Assembly (NCBI GenBank): GCA_963576565.1
Contig: OY755039.1
Span: 137,515,369-137,579,368 of the forward strand
Direction of reading: 5' to 3'
Source: Aspidapion aeneum
Lineage: Eukaryota > Arthropoda > Insecta > Coleoptera > Brentidae
Length of the DNA: 64,000 bases
Shown here in pieces: positions 10,226-23,807 of this stretch (position 1 is its first letter; every line of letters begins with the position of its first letter). Below the pieces are notes generated by a model, which was not told the DNA's origin, searched no databases, and worked only from the letters and a program-made list of their open reading frames with translations. A program made the position numbers and the translations under genes.

Positions 10226-11240
10226 TATGCATTTAATCGAAATATGTCTTACGCAATCTTTAGAATAAAAATTAATGAAAAAACGCTTATTATAAATATT
10301 TTTGTTGAATATGTCATAAACATGATATAAAAAAAGTGTTTTAAATTTTATCTAGGGTAGGCCTTTTCGCCTAAATTGTATGCACGCCACTGAGCTCAGC
10401 TATTCATAAAAGCATAAAATGACGGAAAGTGCTGCCGAAAAGTTAGCGAAAAATGATGGCAAAAAACTTCGCCAAAAACTAGTTAGGGATGTGAAAAACT
10501 GTCGACGAGAAAACTTTAATAAAGCCCTCAGCTAGATTTAGCGCGTGAAAATAGCTCAATCCTGGCCAACAATTCAGGTCACTTGGACTTTTAAAAAATA
10601 ACATGACAGGTAGCCGTAAAAAAACTATAAAAACAATAATATTCAAAAACATATACTTAGTAGGTTAATAGAGTTGAAAGAGTGATTTTAAAATCTCTTT
10701 CAAAAAAAAAGTTTTGATTTTGAAAGAAAATTAAAATGGTGGTTGGAAAATGTGTTTATATTCTTTTATAATTTTCTTGTAAATAAAATACTATATCTAA
10801 GTTTGTTTAAAAGATTTAACCATTTTAGGACAAATTGCACAAAAACCCAGTAAATGACCAGTAAAAAACCAGTACATGACCACATAATAGTATGTTATTT
10901 AATAAGTGTGAAAACTAGGTTAATATCGCACGAGCATAAAATTTACATACCGAGCCGGTGGCGGTAAGGTGAGTTTGTAATTACATGAGGGAGTCAATAA
11001 CCATGTACAGGGTCATTTTTTAAACTGGAACACTCTGTTATAAGAAAAAAGAGGGCTATTATATTAAATGGACCATTAACAACTATAATATTTTTGTCTA
11101 TCCCTCATTATGTACAGGGTGTGACATTAAAGTGATAGATTTAGATTTGGATTGGGTTTTGGTTTTGGATTTAGTTTTACATTTAAATTTAGCCACCATA
11201 TTTTGTGTTTGTCAAAAGTCAAATACGCAGTTCATTTGTC
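10226..11240. other. Mostly unannotated AT-rich DNA
   Basis: No coding sequence is seen. A CCAGTAAATGACC word with nearby variants lies at 10848-10882 and is loosely mirrored at 12183-12260. It could be the subterminal repeat of an undefined element spanning that interval. Confidence 0.35.
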
Positions 11241-11248
11241 CTGAGGAC

Positions 11249-11331
11249 AAGTGGCGGATCTAGGCGCCCTAAAAATTGGGGGCTCAAAAGTTGCCATTTA
11301 ACTCCCCCCCCCCCTCGTGAATGCGCCCCTG
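11249..11331. mobile_element. 83-base hAT-type micro-MITE
   Basis: An exact 8-base duplication, CTGAGGAC, flanks the segment (11241-11248 and 11332-11339). The left end AAGTGGCGGATCTAGG resembles the hAT terminus CAGTGGCGGATC seen elsewhere in the window, and the right end closes with GCGCCCCTG. Inside is a C-run. At 83 bases it is little more than two termini. Confidence 0.75.
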
Positions 11332-11422
11332 CTGAGGACATATATTTTTGGGATTTGAGCTCAACCTGATCATTAGTTTAGTTGCGCAAATTATATTTTT
11401 TTGAACAAAAATTAACCAGTCA

Positions 11423-12178
11423 CAAACGTGGAATTTCGTACCCGTGAATTTAAAAATCAAATAAGTTTCGTGGCTAATCGGGCAAAAGGAGTTTTTGTTT
11501 CTCTCATATTTTTCCGTGGGTAGCTTGAAAGCTTAACCTCACGGAGGTCCAAGATCTAATGGACACCTAATAAGTGTTGACAGTTAACTGTTTCGTCCTT
11601 ATGGGACTCCTCAGAACACTGCTGGTCAATGTGACAATTCTTGCGAAGTTAATTAGACGGTTTTGTCTCTAATCAAATGTAAATAGTGAGAAAACTATCG
11701 CAAGAAGCGCTATCTACCGAGATACGAGAGAAACAAAAAACAAAAGCAGGCGAAACACTGCCATAGAATATCGATCAATGAAATGATCGAATGCAAATAA
11801 AAGAAAACAACTATAGTCCGTGACCTACGACAGCTCTTTGTCTTTCAGGCCGGATCAACGCATATTGCATTTTTACCCGTCATCAAGACAGTGAGCGTCA
11901 ATCAACGGAATTTTTAAGCCAAATAATACTAACAAACGTGGAATTTTGTACCCGTGAATTTAAAAATCAAACAAGTTTCGTGGCTAATCGGGGCAAAAAG
12001 GAGTTTTTGTTTCTCTCATATTTTTCCGTGGGTAGCTTGAAATTGATATTGTATGGCAGTGTTTCGCCTGCTTTTGTTTTTTGTTTCTCTCGTATCTCGG
12101 TAGATGGCGCACCCACGGAAAAATATGAGAGAAACAAAAACTCTTTTTTGCCCGATTAGTCACGAAACTTGTTTGATT
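11423..12178. mobile_element. F1 family element, composite, with 12-base direct repeats
   Basis: ATTAACCAGTCA lies immediately on both sides (11411-11422 and 12179-12190). Inside, a copy of F1 runs from CAAACGTGGAATTT to TAATACTAACAAACG (11423-11937). A second, shorter copy follows directly; it folds back on itself, with TTTCGTGGCTAATCGG near 11976 mirrored by CCGATTAGTCACGAAA near 12153. F1 relatives are at 6950, 13775, 32925, 50390 and 51300. No protein is encoded, and the class is unknown. Confidence 0.7.
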
Positions 12179-12190
12179 ATTAACCAGTCA

Positions 12191-13339
12191 TTTACTGGAT
12201 TAACTAGGTATCCAGTAAATTACCACTGGATTTCTCAGTTTTTACAATACCAGTAGACGACCACACAAAAAAATATATATGTTTTTGGGGTTAAAAAACA
12301 ACCTAAATAATGCTAACTTAATTATCCTTTCATGCAGTTTAAGTAAACATACATAATAATAATTTTACAATTTTTATAGTATTTTTTTTCAAAATTGATA
12401 AATCCTGTGCTTCGCTTGCCTTATTATTTTTATATCACATTATATCAACTTTGCCCTATCTAAAACTCTACTTTGGAATGAGCTACGAAACCCAAACTTT
12501 GCACAGTCGTAGATCTTCATAGAGTTAACAACCCCTCCAAGTTTCATGGACTTACATAAAGTAGTTACAAAATTTCAGGAAACGTCGAAATTGCCACTCA
12601 CTCATGTCTAGATCATCAAAATTCTACTGTACTTCCAGACATGTTACAAAGCTGAAATTTGGCAGACTGATGACCAAACCTTTGGAGAAAAATCAAAAGA
12701 CCCTAAAATTTACTCTCCTCCCCTATACATGTAAAGTTATATAAAAGTAACATTGCCCACTTCAAGAAACGCTAGAGAGCTGAGCTTTGGCAGATTGATA
12801 GGAACTATGATAAAACTTAGTTACTTACTTGCCTACTTCCAGAAACGCTAGAAAGCTGAGCTTTGGAAGGCTGATAGGAACTATGATCGTGGATTGGCAT
12901 TGAGCACTTGTTCCTGACTATCAGGGCGTGTTCCAGACGGGGATCACTCGTATCCCTGTGATCGACGTTGGAGATAGTGAAAACCAAACAGTTTTAACAG
13001 GTTCCCAACGAAAGCATATAATTCAATGCCGGTAGGGGTATTTTCCCTCGGAGTGGTTGTTTCTGTTGGTTTCACAAAAATATTCCGCATATTTTACTAC
13101 TTTAAAATTTAAATATTATCCAAACCCTTTAAAAACGGAGTGAAATCATTACAAAAACATTTCATGAAAAAAAAGCCAAGTACGCGAAATTGGTATTCCG
13201 TAAAAAGAATTAAGATAAAAGTAAAGCCAAGTTCTCCAAAACAAATTTTAAAATGAAAGATTCTTACTGGTTTGGAAATGTTTTTCTAAACTTGGCTATT
13301 TTTGTTATGATAATGTTTTCGTCGACTATTATCCCCACC
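12191..13339. other. Unclassified sequence, partly self-repeated
   Basis: At 12765-12810 and 12838-12885 a phrase around CGCTAGAGAGCTGAGCTTTGG and its near copy occurs twice, each followed by GATAGGAACTATGAT. A GC-richer stretch lies at 12890-13050. I recognise no gene or known element. Confidence 0.35.
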
Positions 13340-13462
13340 CCTAGATTTTGACCTAGATCCGCGCTTGTCTAGGGGTACAAAATCCGCAAACAAAAAAATA
13401 ATTATCATGTTTGCTGCCACTTTGGCTCCTCCCCCCCCGAAATCCAGGATCCGCCACTGATT
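13340..13462. mobile_element. hAT terminus debris
   Basis: The right-end sequence AGGATCCGCCACTG closes at 13459 after a C-run. A second, partial end, CTAGATCCGCGC, lies at 13351. No left partner or target duplication is clear, so this is probably overlapping remnants of two insertions. Confidence 0.45.
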
Positions 13463-13774
13463 CCGTTTGCGAAAATCGGGCAAAATTCCATGGGTTTCCC
13501 AGTCGAAATATTCGAAACACATTTCGCAGCAATAATTAAACCACTCACTCGCATACACATATACACATATCGATTAAACCCATAGAGAGTTGCGAATTCA
13601 CTCCATTTCGCGGGTTATCGAAATAATGCGTTGTATTGATAATGATAATATTATATAAACCTTTAACTGGCCATAAATGGCTAAAAAAAAATTAATATAA
13701 ATAATGTAAATTACTAGCACCACAACTTTCTATCAGTTTTGACTACTGGACTTGGGGTTCATTTATACATAAAC
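13463..13774. other. No feature seen
   Basis: AT-rich spacer. Short ATACACATAT repetition near 13553-13570 is the only pattern. Confidence 0.35.
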
Positions 13775-13870
13775 GCAAAAAAGTACCTGTGAATAAAAAA
13801 AAAACAATTTTTCGTGGCTAAGCGGGCATAAAAAGATTTTGTTTCTCTTGTATTTTTTTGGTGGGCAGCT
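13775..13870 (+). repeat. Solo terminus of repeat family F1
   Basis: A diverged F1 end reads ACCTGTGAATAAAA, then TTCGTGGCTAAGCGGGC and TTTTGTTTCTCTTGTATTT, ending near GGGCAGCTC. No opposite end is present nearby. A TACAGGGTG word follows at 13879. Confidence 0.6.
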
Positions 13871-14079
13871 CAAAAGCTGTACAGGGTGCCTCATTATATT
13901 TTTTCCCACCCTTTTAGACCATTAATAATTGATGTAGGAATATAAAAGATATTGTGTTCGAATTCGCGAAATTTTTACTTTTAAATTGCATCTTGAATTT
14001 ATTCCTGATGCTCACCGTATTTGACAGGCGCTCAAATTTATAGATTTTTGTAAATTGAATGCTCCTTATATTATTTAAT

Positions 14080-14481
14080 TCAAAATCTCTATTCCATACA
14101 ACAGCGTGCTTTTGACCATTGATTCATATATGTTAAATTTTACATTTTTTTTTATCTCTCTGCTCCATAAAATACTGTTATAATAAATAATCTTTTTTGC
14201 TTTGACTTTTCTTTTTTCCAGTTCTTTACAGTCTGTTCCTGTCCCAAGTATACAAATTCACTGCATGGAGATATTACTTGTCCATTGTCTAGTTCCAACT
14301 CACTGGATTGATTTCCAATACATAAGTACTGTGTCTTGTCCACGTTCACTGTTAATCCCCACTTTTGGTTTTCTTCCATTAACTGTCTCTCCATGTCTTC
14401 TTTATCATTAGCTACAATTACTTGGTCGTCAGCAAACTGTAGTGTGTTTATGGTAAATCGATCGTTAAGTTGTATTCCCAA
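14080..14481 (-). pseudogene. LINE reverse transcriptase fragment (FADD box)
   Basis: The minus-strand frame 14481-14152 contains LQFADDQVIVANDKEDMERQ, the catalytic FADD motif of a non-LTR reverse transcriptase. NVDKTQYLCIGNQSSELELDN and EFVYLG follow. Similarity to the LINE copy at 37350-38330 continues to about 14080 with stops. Both ends are truncated, so this is a dead fragment. Confidence 0.85.
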
Positions 14482-14758
14482 AAAAAATAATTTTCAATAA
14501 TTGGCAAAAAATTTAATCTGCAGATTTCCCCGTATTGGTAGCTCTTAAAATAATTAGCAAATATATTTTAAATTTAAATTACATTTGGTCATAACGATAT
14601 ATGCGCGGCAACACTGTCTCTAAGTAAAGGAACTAGTAGCCTGCGTTACTCGAACCCATGTAAGGCAAATCATTATCCTTTAGTAAGGGATAAAGTTCAA
14701 ACCAGGTAACTGCGCATACCTCAAATAAAGGACATGCAAAAGGTCCCAATAAATACCA
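14482..14758. other. Spacer before the 450-base satellite
   Basis: No repeat or gene is recognised. The satellite begins at about 14759 with AATAACGTAGC. Confidence 0.4.
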
Positions 14759-17700
14759 ATAACGTAGCAAAACAAAGTTGATACTGTCATTTAAGCTACT
14801 AAAACAGAGGAAAACTGAAAAGCAAGTAAAAAGCTATATCATCCCACGTGTGATTTCGCCCAGACAAAAGAAAAGCGCTCGGAAAAGTAGATAAAGGACA
14901 CCGGTTGATATTGGATTAAATTACCCATTTCAGAAGTGGGATTTTTAATCTCTTTCTGCACTGACTTGATCTGATCGGATATAATTTCCTAAGACGTATA
15001 TATTTTCTTTAATACTTATTAGTTATTGCATGTAATTTCCGCGATTTCTTAGATGATTTCCGAAAATCACATAAGATTTTTGTAATTTCTCAGTGATTTT
15101 AAAAAGCTTTTGGCGGTTATAAGAATTTTTTGAGAAAAAGGCACGATTTTTAGAAATGCCATGCTACTTGCGTCATAGACTATGATAAGAAAAGTTATAT
15201 ACGTAGGAGTAATGTAGCAAAACAAATTTAATACTGTCATTAAAGCTACTAAAACAGAGGAAAGCTAAAAAGCAAGTAAAAAGCTATATTATCCCATGTG
15301 TGATTTGGCCCAGACAAAAGAAAAGCGCTCGGAAAAGTAGAAAAAGGACACCGGTTGATATTGGATTAAATTACCCATTTCAGAAGTGGGATTTTTAATC
15401 TCTTTCTGCACTGACTTGATCTGATCGGATATAATTTCCTAAGACATATATATTTTCTTTGATACTTATTAGTTATTGCATGTAATTTCCGCGATTTCTT
15501 AGATGATTTCCGAAAATCACATAAGATTTTTGTAATTTCTCAGTGATTTTAAAACGCTTTTGGCGGTTATAAGACATTTTTGAGAAAAAGGCACGATTTT
15601 TAGAAATGCCATGCTACTTGCGTCATAGACTATGATAAGAAAAGTTATATACGTAGGAGTAACGTAGCAAAACAAATTTAATACTGTCATTAAAGCTACT
15701 AAAACAGAGGAAAGCTAAAAAGCAAGTAAGAAGCTGTATCATCCCACATGTGGTTTCGCCCAGACAAAAGAAAAGCACTCGGAAAAGTGGAAAAAGGACA
15801 CCGGTTGATAGTGGATTAAATTACACATTTCAAACGTGAGGTTTTTAATCTCTTTCTGCACTGAATTGATCTGATCGGATATAATTTTCTAATACGTATA
15901 TATGTTCTTTGATACTTATTAGTTATTGCATGTTTTTTCCGCGATTTCTTAGGTAATTTCCAAAAGTTACATAAGATTTTTGTAATTTCTCAGTGATTTT
16001 AAAAAGCTTTTGGCGGTTATAAGACTTTTTTGAGCAAAAGGCACGATTTTTAGAAATGCCATGCTACTTGCGTCATAGATTATGATAAGAAAAGTTATAT
16101 ACGTAGGAGTAACGTAGCAAAACAAATTTAATACTGTCATTAAAGCTACTAAAACAGAGGAAAGCTGAAAAGCAAGTAAAAAGCTATATCATCCCACATG
16201 TGGTGTAGCACAAACAAAAGAAAAGCGCTCGGAAAAGTGGAAAAAAGGACATTGGTTGATAGTGGATTAAATACCCATTTCAGAAGTGGGATTTTTAATC
16301 TCTTTCTGCACTGACGTGATCTGATCGGATATAATTTCCTAAGAGGTATATATTTTCTTTGATACTTATTAATTATTGCATGTGATTTTCGCGATTTCTT
16401 AGGTGATTTTTAAAAGTCACATAAGATTTTTGTAATTTCTCAGTGATTTTAAAACGCTTTTGGCGGTAATAAGACATTTTTGAGAAAAAGGCACGATTTT
16501 TAGAAATGCCATGCTACTTGCGTCATAGACTATGATAAGAAAAGTTATATACGTAGGAGTAACGTAGCAAAACAAAGTTGATACTGTCATTAAAGCTACT
16601 AAAACAGAGGAAAGCTGAAAAGCAAGTAAAAAGCTTTATCATCCCACGTGTGGTTTCGCCCAGACAAAAGAAAAGCGCTCGGAAAAGTGGAAAAAGGACA
16701 TCGGTTGATATTGGATTAAATTATCCATTTCAAAAGTGGGATTTTTAATCTCTTTCTGCACTGAATTGATCTGATCGGATATAATTTCCTAATACCTATA
16801 TATTTTCTTTGATACTTATTAGTTATTGCATGTTATTTCCGCGATTTCTTAGGTGATTTCCGAAAATCACATAAGATTTTTGTAATTTCTCAGTGATTTT
16901 AAAAAGCTTTTGGCGGTTATAAGCCTTTTTTGAGGAGAAGGCACGATTTTTAGAAATGCCATGCTACTTGCGTCATAGATTATGATAAGAAAAGTTATAT
17001 ACGTGGGAGTAACGTAGCAAAAAAAAATTAATACTGTCATTAAAGCTACTAAAACAGAGGAAAGCTGAAAAGCAAGTAAAAAGCTATATCATCCCACGTG
17101 TGGTGTAGCACATACAAAAGAAAAGCGTTCGGAAAAGTGGAAAAAAGGACATTGGTTGATAGTGGATTAAATACCCATTTCAGAAGTGGGATTTTTAATA
17201 GCTTTTTGCACTGAATTGATCTGATCGGATATATTTTCCTAATACGTATATATTTTCTTTGATACTTATTAGTTATTGCATGTGATTTCCGCGATTTCTT
17301 AGGTGATTTCCGAAAGTCACATAAGATTTTTGTAATTTCTTAGTGATTTTAAAAAGCTTTTCGCGGTTATAAGATTTTTTTGACAAAAAGGCACGATTTT
17401 TAGAAATGCAATGCTACTTGCCTCATAGATTATGATAAGAAAAGTTATATACGTAGGAGTAACGTAGCAAAACAAATTTAATACTGTCATTAAAGCTACT
17501 AAAACAGAGGAAAGCTGAAAAGCAAGTAAAAAGCTATATCATCCCACGTGTGGTTTCGCCCAGACAAAAGAAAAGCGCTCGGAAAAGTAGAAAAAGGACA
17601 CCGGTTGATATTGGATTAAATTACCCATTTCAGAAGTGGGATTTTTAATCTCTTTCTGCACTGACTTGATCTGATCGGATATAATTTCTTAATACGTATA

Positions 17701-20700
17701 TATTTTCTTTCATACTTATTAGTTATTGCATGTGATTTCCGCGATTTCTTAGGTGATTTCCGAAAGTCACATAAGATTTTTGTAATTTCTCAGTGATTTT
17801 ACAAAGCGTTTGAAGGTTATAAGAGTTTTTTGAGAAAAAGGCACGATTTTTAGAAATGCCATGCTACTTGCGTCATAGATTATGATAAGAAAAGTTATAT
17901 ACGTAGGAGTAACGTAGCAAAACAAAGTTAATTCTGTCATTAAAGCTACTAAAACAGAGGAAAGCTGAAAAGCAAGTAAAAAGCTATATCATCCCACGTG
18001 TGGTTTCGCCCAGACAAAAGAAAAGCGCTCGGAAAAGTAGAAAAAGGACACCGGTTGATATTGGATTAAATTACCCATTTCAGAAGTGGGATTTTTAATC
18101 TCTTTCTGCACTGACTTGATCTGATCGGATATAATTTCTTAATACGTATATATTTTCTTTCATACTTATTAGTTATTGCATGTGATTTCCGCGATTTCTT
18201 AGGTGATTTCCGAAAGTCACATAAGATTTTTGTAATTTCTCAGTGATTTTACAAAGCGTTTGAAGGTTATAAGAGTTTTTTGAGAAAAAGGCACGATTTT
18301 TAGAAATGCCATGCTACTTGCGTCATAGATTATGATAAGAAAAGTTATATACGTAGGAGTAACGTAGCAAAACAAAGTTAATTCTGTCATTAAAGCTACT
18401 AAAACAGAGGAAAGCTGAAAAGCAAGTAAAAAGCTATATCATCCCACGTGTGGTGTAGCACAAACAAAAGAAAAGCGTTCGGAAAAGTGGAAAAAAGGAC
18501 ATTGGTTGATAGTGGATTAAATACCCATTACAGAAGTGGAATTTTTAATAGCTTTTTGCACTGAATTGATCTGATCGGATATAATTTCCTAATACGTATA
18601 TATTTTCTTTGATAGTTATTAGTTATTGCATGTGATTTCCGCGATTTCTTAGGTGATTTTCGAAAGTCACATAAGATTTTTGTAATTTCTCAGTGATTTT
18701 AAAAAGCTTTTGAAAGTTATAAGAGTTTTTTGAGAAAAAGGCACGATTTTTAGAAATGCCATGCTACTTGCGTCATAGATTATGATAAGAAAAGTTATGT
18801 ACGTAGGAGTAACGTAGCAAAACAAATTTAATACTGTCATTAAAGCTACTAAAACAGAGGAAAGCTAAAAAGCAAGTAAAAAGCTATATCATCCCACGTG
18901 TGGTGTAGCACAAACAAAAGAAAAGCGCCCGGAAAAGTGGAAAAAAGGACACCGGTTGATAGTGGATTAAATACCCATTTCAGAAGTGGGATTTTTAATC
19001 TCTTTCTGCACTGACTTGATCTGATCGGATTTAATTTCCTAAGAGGTATATATTTTCTTTGATACTTATTAATTATTGCATGTGATTTTCGCGATTTCTT
19101 AGGTGATTTTTAAAAGTCACATAAGATTTTTGTAATTTCTCAGTGATTTTAAAACGCTTTTGGCGGTAATAAGACATTTTTGAGAAAAAGGCACGATTTT
19201 TAGAAATGCCATGCTACTTGCGTCATAGACTATGATAAGAAAAGTTATATACGTAGGAGTAACGTAGCAAAACAAAGTTGATACTGTCATTAAAGCTACT
19301 AAAACAGAGGAAAGCTGAAAAGCAAGTAAAAAGCTTTATCATCCCACGTGTGGTTTCGCCCAGACAAAAGAAAAGCGCTCGGAAAAGTGGAAAAAGGACA
19401 TCGGTTGATATTGGATTAAATTATCCATTTCAAAAGTGGGATTTTTAATCTCTTTCTGCACTGACTTGATCTGATCGGATATAATTTCCTAAGACGTATA
19501 TATTTTCTTTAATACTTATTAGTTATTGCATGTAATTTCCGCGATTTCTTAGATGATTTCCGAAAATCACATAAGATTTTTGTAATTTCTCAGTGATTTT
19601 AAAACGCTTTTGGCGGTTATAAGACATTTTTGAGAAAAAGGCACGATTTTTAGAAATGCCATGCTACTTGCGTCATAGACTATGATAAGAAAAGTTATAT
19701 ACGTAGGAGTAACGTAGCAAAACAAATTTAATACTGTCATTAAAGCTACTAAAACAGGGGAAAGCTAAAAGCAAGTAAGAAGCTGTATCATCCCACATGT
19801 GGTTTCGCCCAGACAAAAGAAAAGCACTCGGAAAAGTGGAAAAAGGACACCGGTTGATAGTGGATTAAATTACACATTTCAAACGTGAGGTTTTTAATCT
19901 CTTTCTGCACTGAATTGATCTGATCGGATATAATTTTCTAATACGTATATATTTTCTTTGATACTTATTAGTTATTGCATGTTTTTTCCGCGATTTCTTA
20001 GGTAATTTCCAAAAGTTACATAAGATTTTTGTAATTTCTCAGTGATTTTAAAAAGCTTTTGGCGGTTATAAGACTTTTTTGAGCAAAAGGCACGATTTTT
20101 AGAAATGCCATGCTACTTGCGTCATAGATTATGATAAGAAAAGTTATATACGTAGGAGTAACGTAGAAAAACAAATTTAATACTGTCATTAAAGCTACTA
20201 AAACAGAGGAAAGCTGAAAAGCAAGTAAAAAGCTATATCATCCCACATGTGGTGTAGCACAAACAAAAGAAAAGCGCTCGGAAAAGTGGAAAAAAGGACA
20301 TTGGTTGATAGTGGATTAAATACCCATTTCAGAAGTGGGATTTTTAATCTCTTTCTGCACTGACGTGATCTGATCGGATATAATTTCCTAAGAGGTATAT
20401 ATTTTCTTTGATACTTATTAATTATTGCATGTGATTTTCGCGATTTCTTAGGTGATTTTTAAAAGTCACATAAGATTTTTGTAATTTCTCAGTGATTTTA
20501 AAACGCTTTTGGCGGTAATAAGACATTTTTGAGAAAAAGGCACGATTTTTAGAAATGCCATGCTACTTGCGTCATAGACTATGATAAGAAAAGTTATATA
20601 CGTAGGAGTAACGTAGCAAAACAAAGTTGATACTGTCATTAAAGCTACTAAAATAGAGGAAAGCTGAAAAGCAAGTAAAAAGCTTTATCATCCCACGTGT

Positions 20701-22700
20701 GGTTTCGCCCAGACAAAAGAAAAGCGCTCGGAAAAGTGGAAAAAGGACATCGGTTGATATTGGATTAAATTATCCATTTCAAAAGTGGGATTTTTAATCT
20801 CTTTCTGCACTGAATTGATCTGATCGGATATAATTTCCTAATACCTATATATTTTCTTTGATACTTATTAGTTATTGCATGTTATTTCCGCGATTTCTTA
20901 GGTGATTTCCGAAAATCACATAAGATTTTTGTAATTTCTCAGTGATTTTAAAAAGCTTTTGGCGGTTATAAGCCTTTTTTGAGGAGAAGGCACGATTTTT
21001 AGAAATGCCATGCTACTTGCGTCATAGATTATGATAAGAAAAGTTATATACGTGGGAGTAACGTAGCAAAAAAAAATTAATACTGTCATTAAAGCTACTA
21101 AAACAGAGGAAAGCTGAAAAGCAAGTAAAAAGCTATATCATCCCACGTGTGGTGTAGCACAAACAAAAGAAAAGCGTTCGGAAAAGTGGAAAAAAGGACA
21201 TTGGTTGATAGTGGATTAAATACCCATTACAGAAGTGGAATTTTTAATAGCTTTCTGCACTGACTTGATCTGATCGGATATAATTTCTTAATACGTATCT
21301 ATTTTCTTTGATACTTATTAGTTATTGCCTGTGATTTCCGCGATTTCTTAGGTGATTTCCGAAAGTCACATAAGATTTTTGTAATTTCTCAGTGATTTTA
21401 AAAAGCTTTTGAAGGTTATAAGAGTTTTTTGAGAAAAAGGCACGATTTTTAGAAATGCCATGCTACTTGCGTCATAGATTATGATAAGAAAAGTTATATA
21501 CGTGGGAGTAACGTAGCAAAACAAAATTAATACTGTCATTAAAGCTACTAAAACAGAGGAAAGCTGACAAGCAAGTAAAAAGCTATATCATCCCACGTGT
21601 GGTGTAGCACAAACAAAAGAAAAGCGCTCGGAAAAGTGGAAAAAAGGACATTGGTTGATAGTGGATTAAATACCCATTTCAGAAGTGGGATTTTTAATCT
21701 CTTTCTGCACTGACTTGATCTGATCGGATTTAATTTCCTAAGAGGTATATATTTTCTTTGATACTTATTAATTATTGCATGTGATTTTCGCGATTTCTTA
21801 GGTGATTTTTAAAAAGTCACATAAGATTTTTGTAATTTCCCAGTGATTTTAAAACGCTTTTGGCGGTAATAAGACATATTTGAGAAAAAGGCACGATTTT
21901 TAGAAATGCCATGCTACTTGCGTCATAGACTATGATAAGAAAAGTTATATACGTAGGAGTAACGTAGCAAAACAAAGTTGATACTGTCATTAAAGCTACT
22001 AAAACAGAGGAAAGCTGAAAAGCAAGTAAAAAGCTATATCATCCCACGTGTGGTTTCGCCAGACAAAAGAAAAGCGCTCGGAAAAGTGGAAAAAGGACAT
22101 TGGTTGATATTGGATTAAATTATCCATTTCTAAAGTGGGATTTTTAATCTCTTTCTGCACTGAATTGATCTGATCGGATATAATTTCCTAAGACGTATAT
22201 ATTTTCTTTGATACTTATTAGTTATTGCATGTTATTTCCGCGATTTCTTAGGTGATTTCCGAAAGTTACATAAGATTTTTGTAATTTCTCAGTGATTTTA
22301 AAAAGCTTTTGGCGGTTATAAGAGTTTTTTGAGGAAAAGGCACGATTTTTAGAAATGCCATGCTACTTGCGTCATAGACTATGATAAGAAAAGTTATATA
22401 CGTAGGAGTAACGTAGCAAAACAAACTTGATACTGTCATTAAAGCTACTAAAACAGAGGAAAGCTGAAAAGCAAGTAAAAAGCTATATCATCCCACGTGT
22501 GGTTTCGCCCAGACAAAAGAAAAGCGCTCGGAAAAGTGGAAAAAGGACATCGGTTGATATTGGATTAAATTATCCATTTCAAAAGTGGGATTTTTAATCT
22601 CTTTCTGCACTGAATTGATCTGATCGGATATAATTTCCTAATACCTATATATTTTCTTTGATACTTATTAGTTATTGCATGTGATTTCCGCGATTTCTTA
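14759..22700. repeat. 450-base tandem satellite, about 17.6 units
   Basis: The phrase ACGTAGGAGTAACGTAGC (or ACGTGGGAGT) recurs at 15651, 16101, 16551, 17001, 17451, 17901, 18351, 18801, 19251, 19701 and onward every 450 bases, with only one-base slips. Two interleaved unit types differ at GTGGTTTCGCCCAGAC versus GTGGTGTAGCACAAAC. Units 15661-17460 and 19711-21510 share rare variants (TTCAAACGTGAGG, GCATGTTTTTTCCGCG, TTTGAGGAGAAGG) exactly 4050 bases apart, a nine-unit block duplication. Units at 17461 and 17911 are almost identical. No coding frame persists. The array stops in mid-unit at a Harbinger insertion. Confidence 0.97.
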
Positions 22701-23259
22701 AGGTGCGTACTGACTTGCAACAAATCACTCCAAACGCGCAAAACACTACGAACATTCCGATCTTTTTCCTCCGAATGCAACAAACATTCGCGCGCAAAAG
22801 ATCGTCGTGTTTTCAAAGTCATTTGAAATACCTCCTAATACGGGGTTCTATCGATTTCGCGAAATTTTGCTTGATTCTGCCCTTCAAAAGTTATCTAAAT
22901 TCATATAAAATCTTCCTGGTATAATTTCAACCCTACCGACACAAAACAGCCGCGGCCCTTTTCGGGTCCGACCAAAGTATTTGTCGGCCGCGGCGTCACT
23001 AAAAAGAAATGAGAACAAGATTTCCAACACTTCCCTCGCGGAAATCACATAAACTACAGGTAAATATAAATCGAACAGAAGTTCCAGGATCCTTGTATGT
23101 GGGCATATCCTCAAAAGGTGCGCTTCTGTAGAATATGAATGATGATTTACATAAAGTTAATCTTTAATAAACTTTTTTCGATATGATTTTTGAAATTGCG
23201 TAAAATTTAAAAAGTAATTTTTCGCACTTGGATATTTTTTAATTTTAGCTCACATGTAT

Positions 23260-23706
23260 GCATACAGAACAGACATACAGACATACAGACATACAACAGA
23301 CATACAGACATACAGACATACAGACATACAGACATACAGACATACAGACATACAGACATACAGACATACAGACATACAGACATACAGACATACAGACATA
23401 CAGACATACAGACATACAGACATACAGAACAGATACAGACATACAGACATACAGACATACAGACATACGATACAGACATACAGACATACAGACATACAGA
23501 CATACAGACATACAGACATACAGACATACAGACATACAGACATACAGACATACAGACATACAGACATACAGACATACAGACATACAGACATACAGACATA
23601 CAGACATACAGACATACAGACATACAGACATACAGACATACAGACATACAGACATACAGACATACAGACATACAGACATACAGACTACAGACTAATATAC
23701 ATAATA

Positions 23707-23737
<31 letters not shown>

Positions 23738-23752
23738 TATACATATATATAC

Positions 23753-23807
<55 letters not shown>

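Noticed and set aside
14202..14411. Plus-strand frame over the LINE fragment
   Set aside because: Antisense shadow of the reverse transcriptase FADD region.
14759..22700. CRISPR-like or gene-array interpretation of the 450-base repeats
   Set aside because: There are no short repeats with variable spacers, no conserved frame across units, and the setting is eukaryotic.
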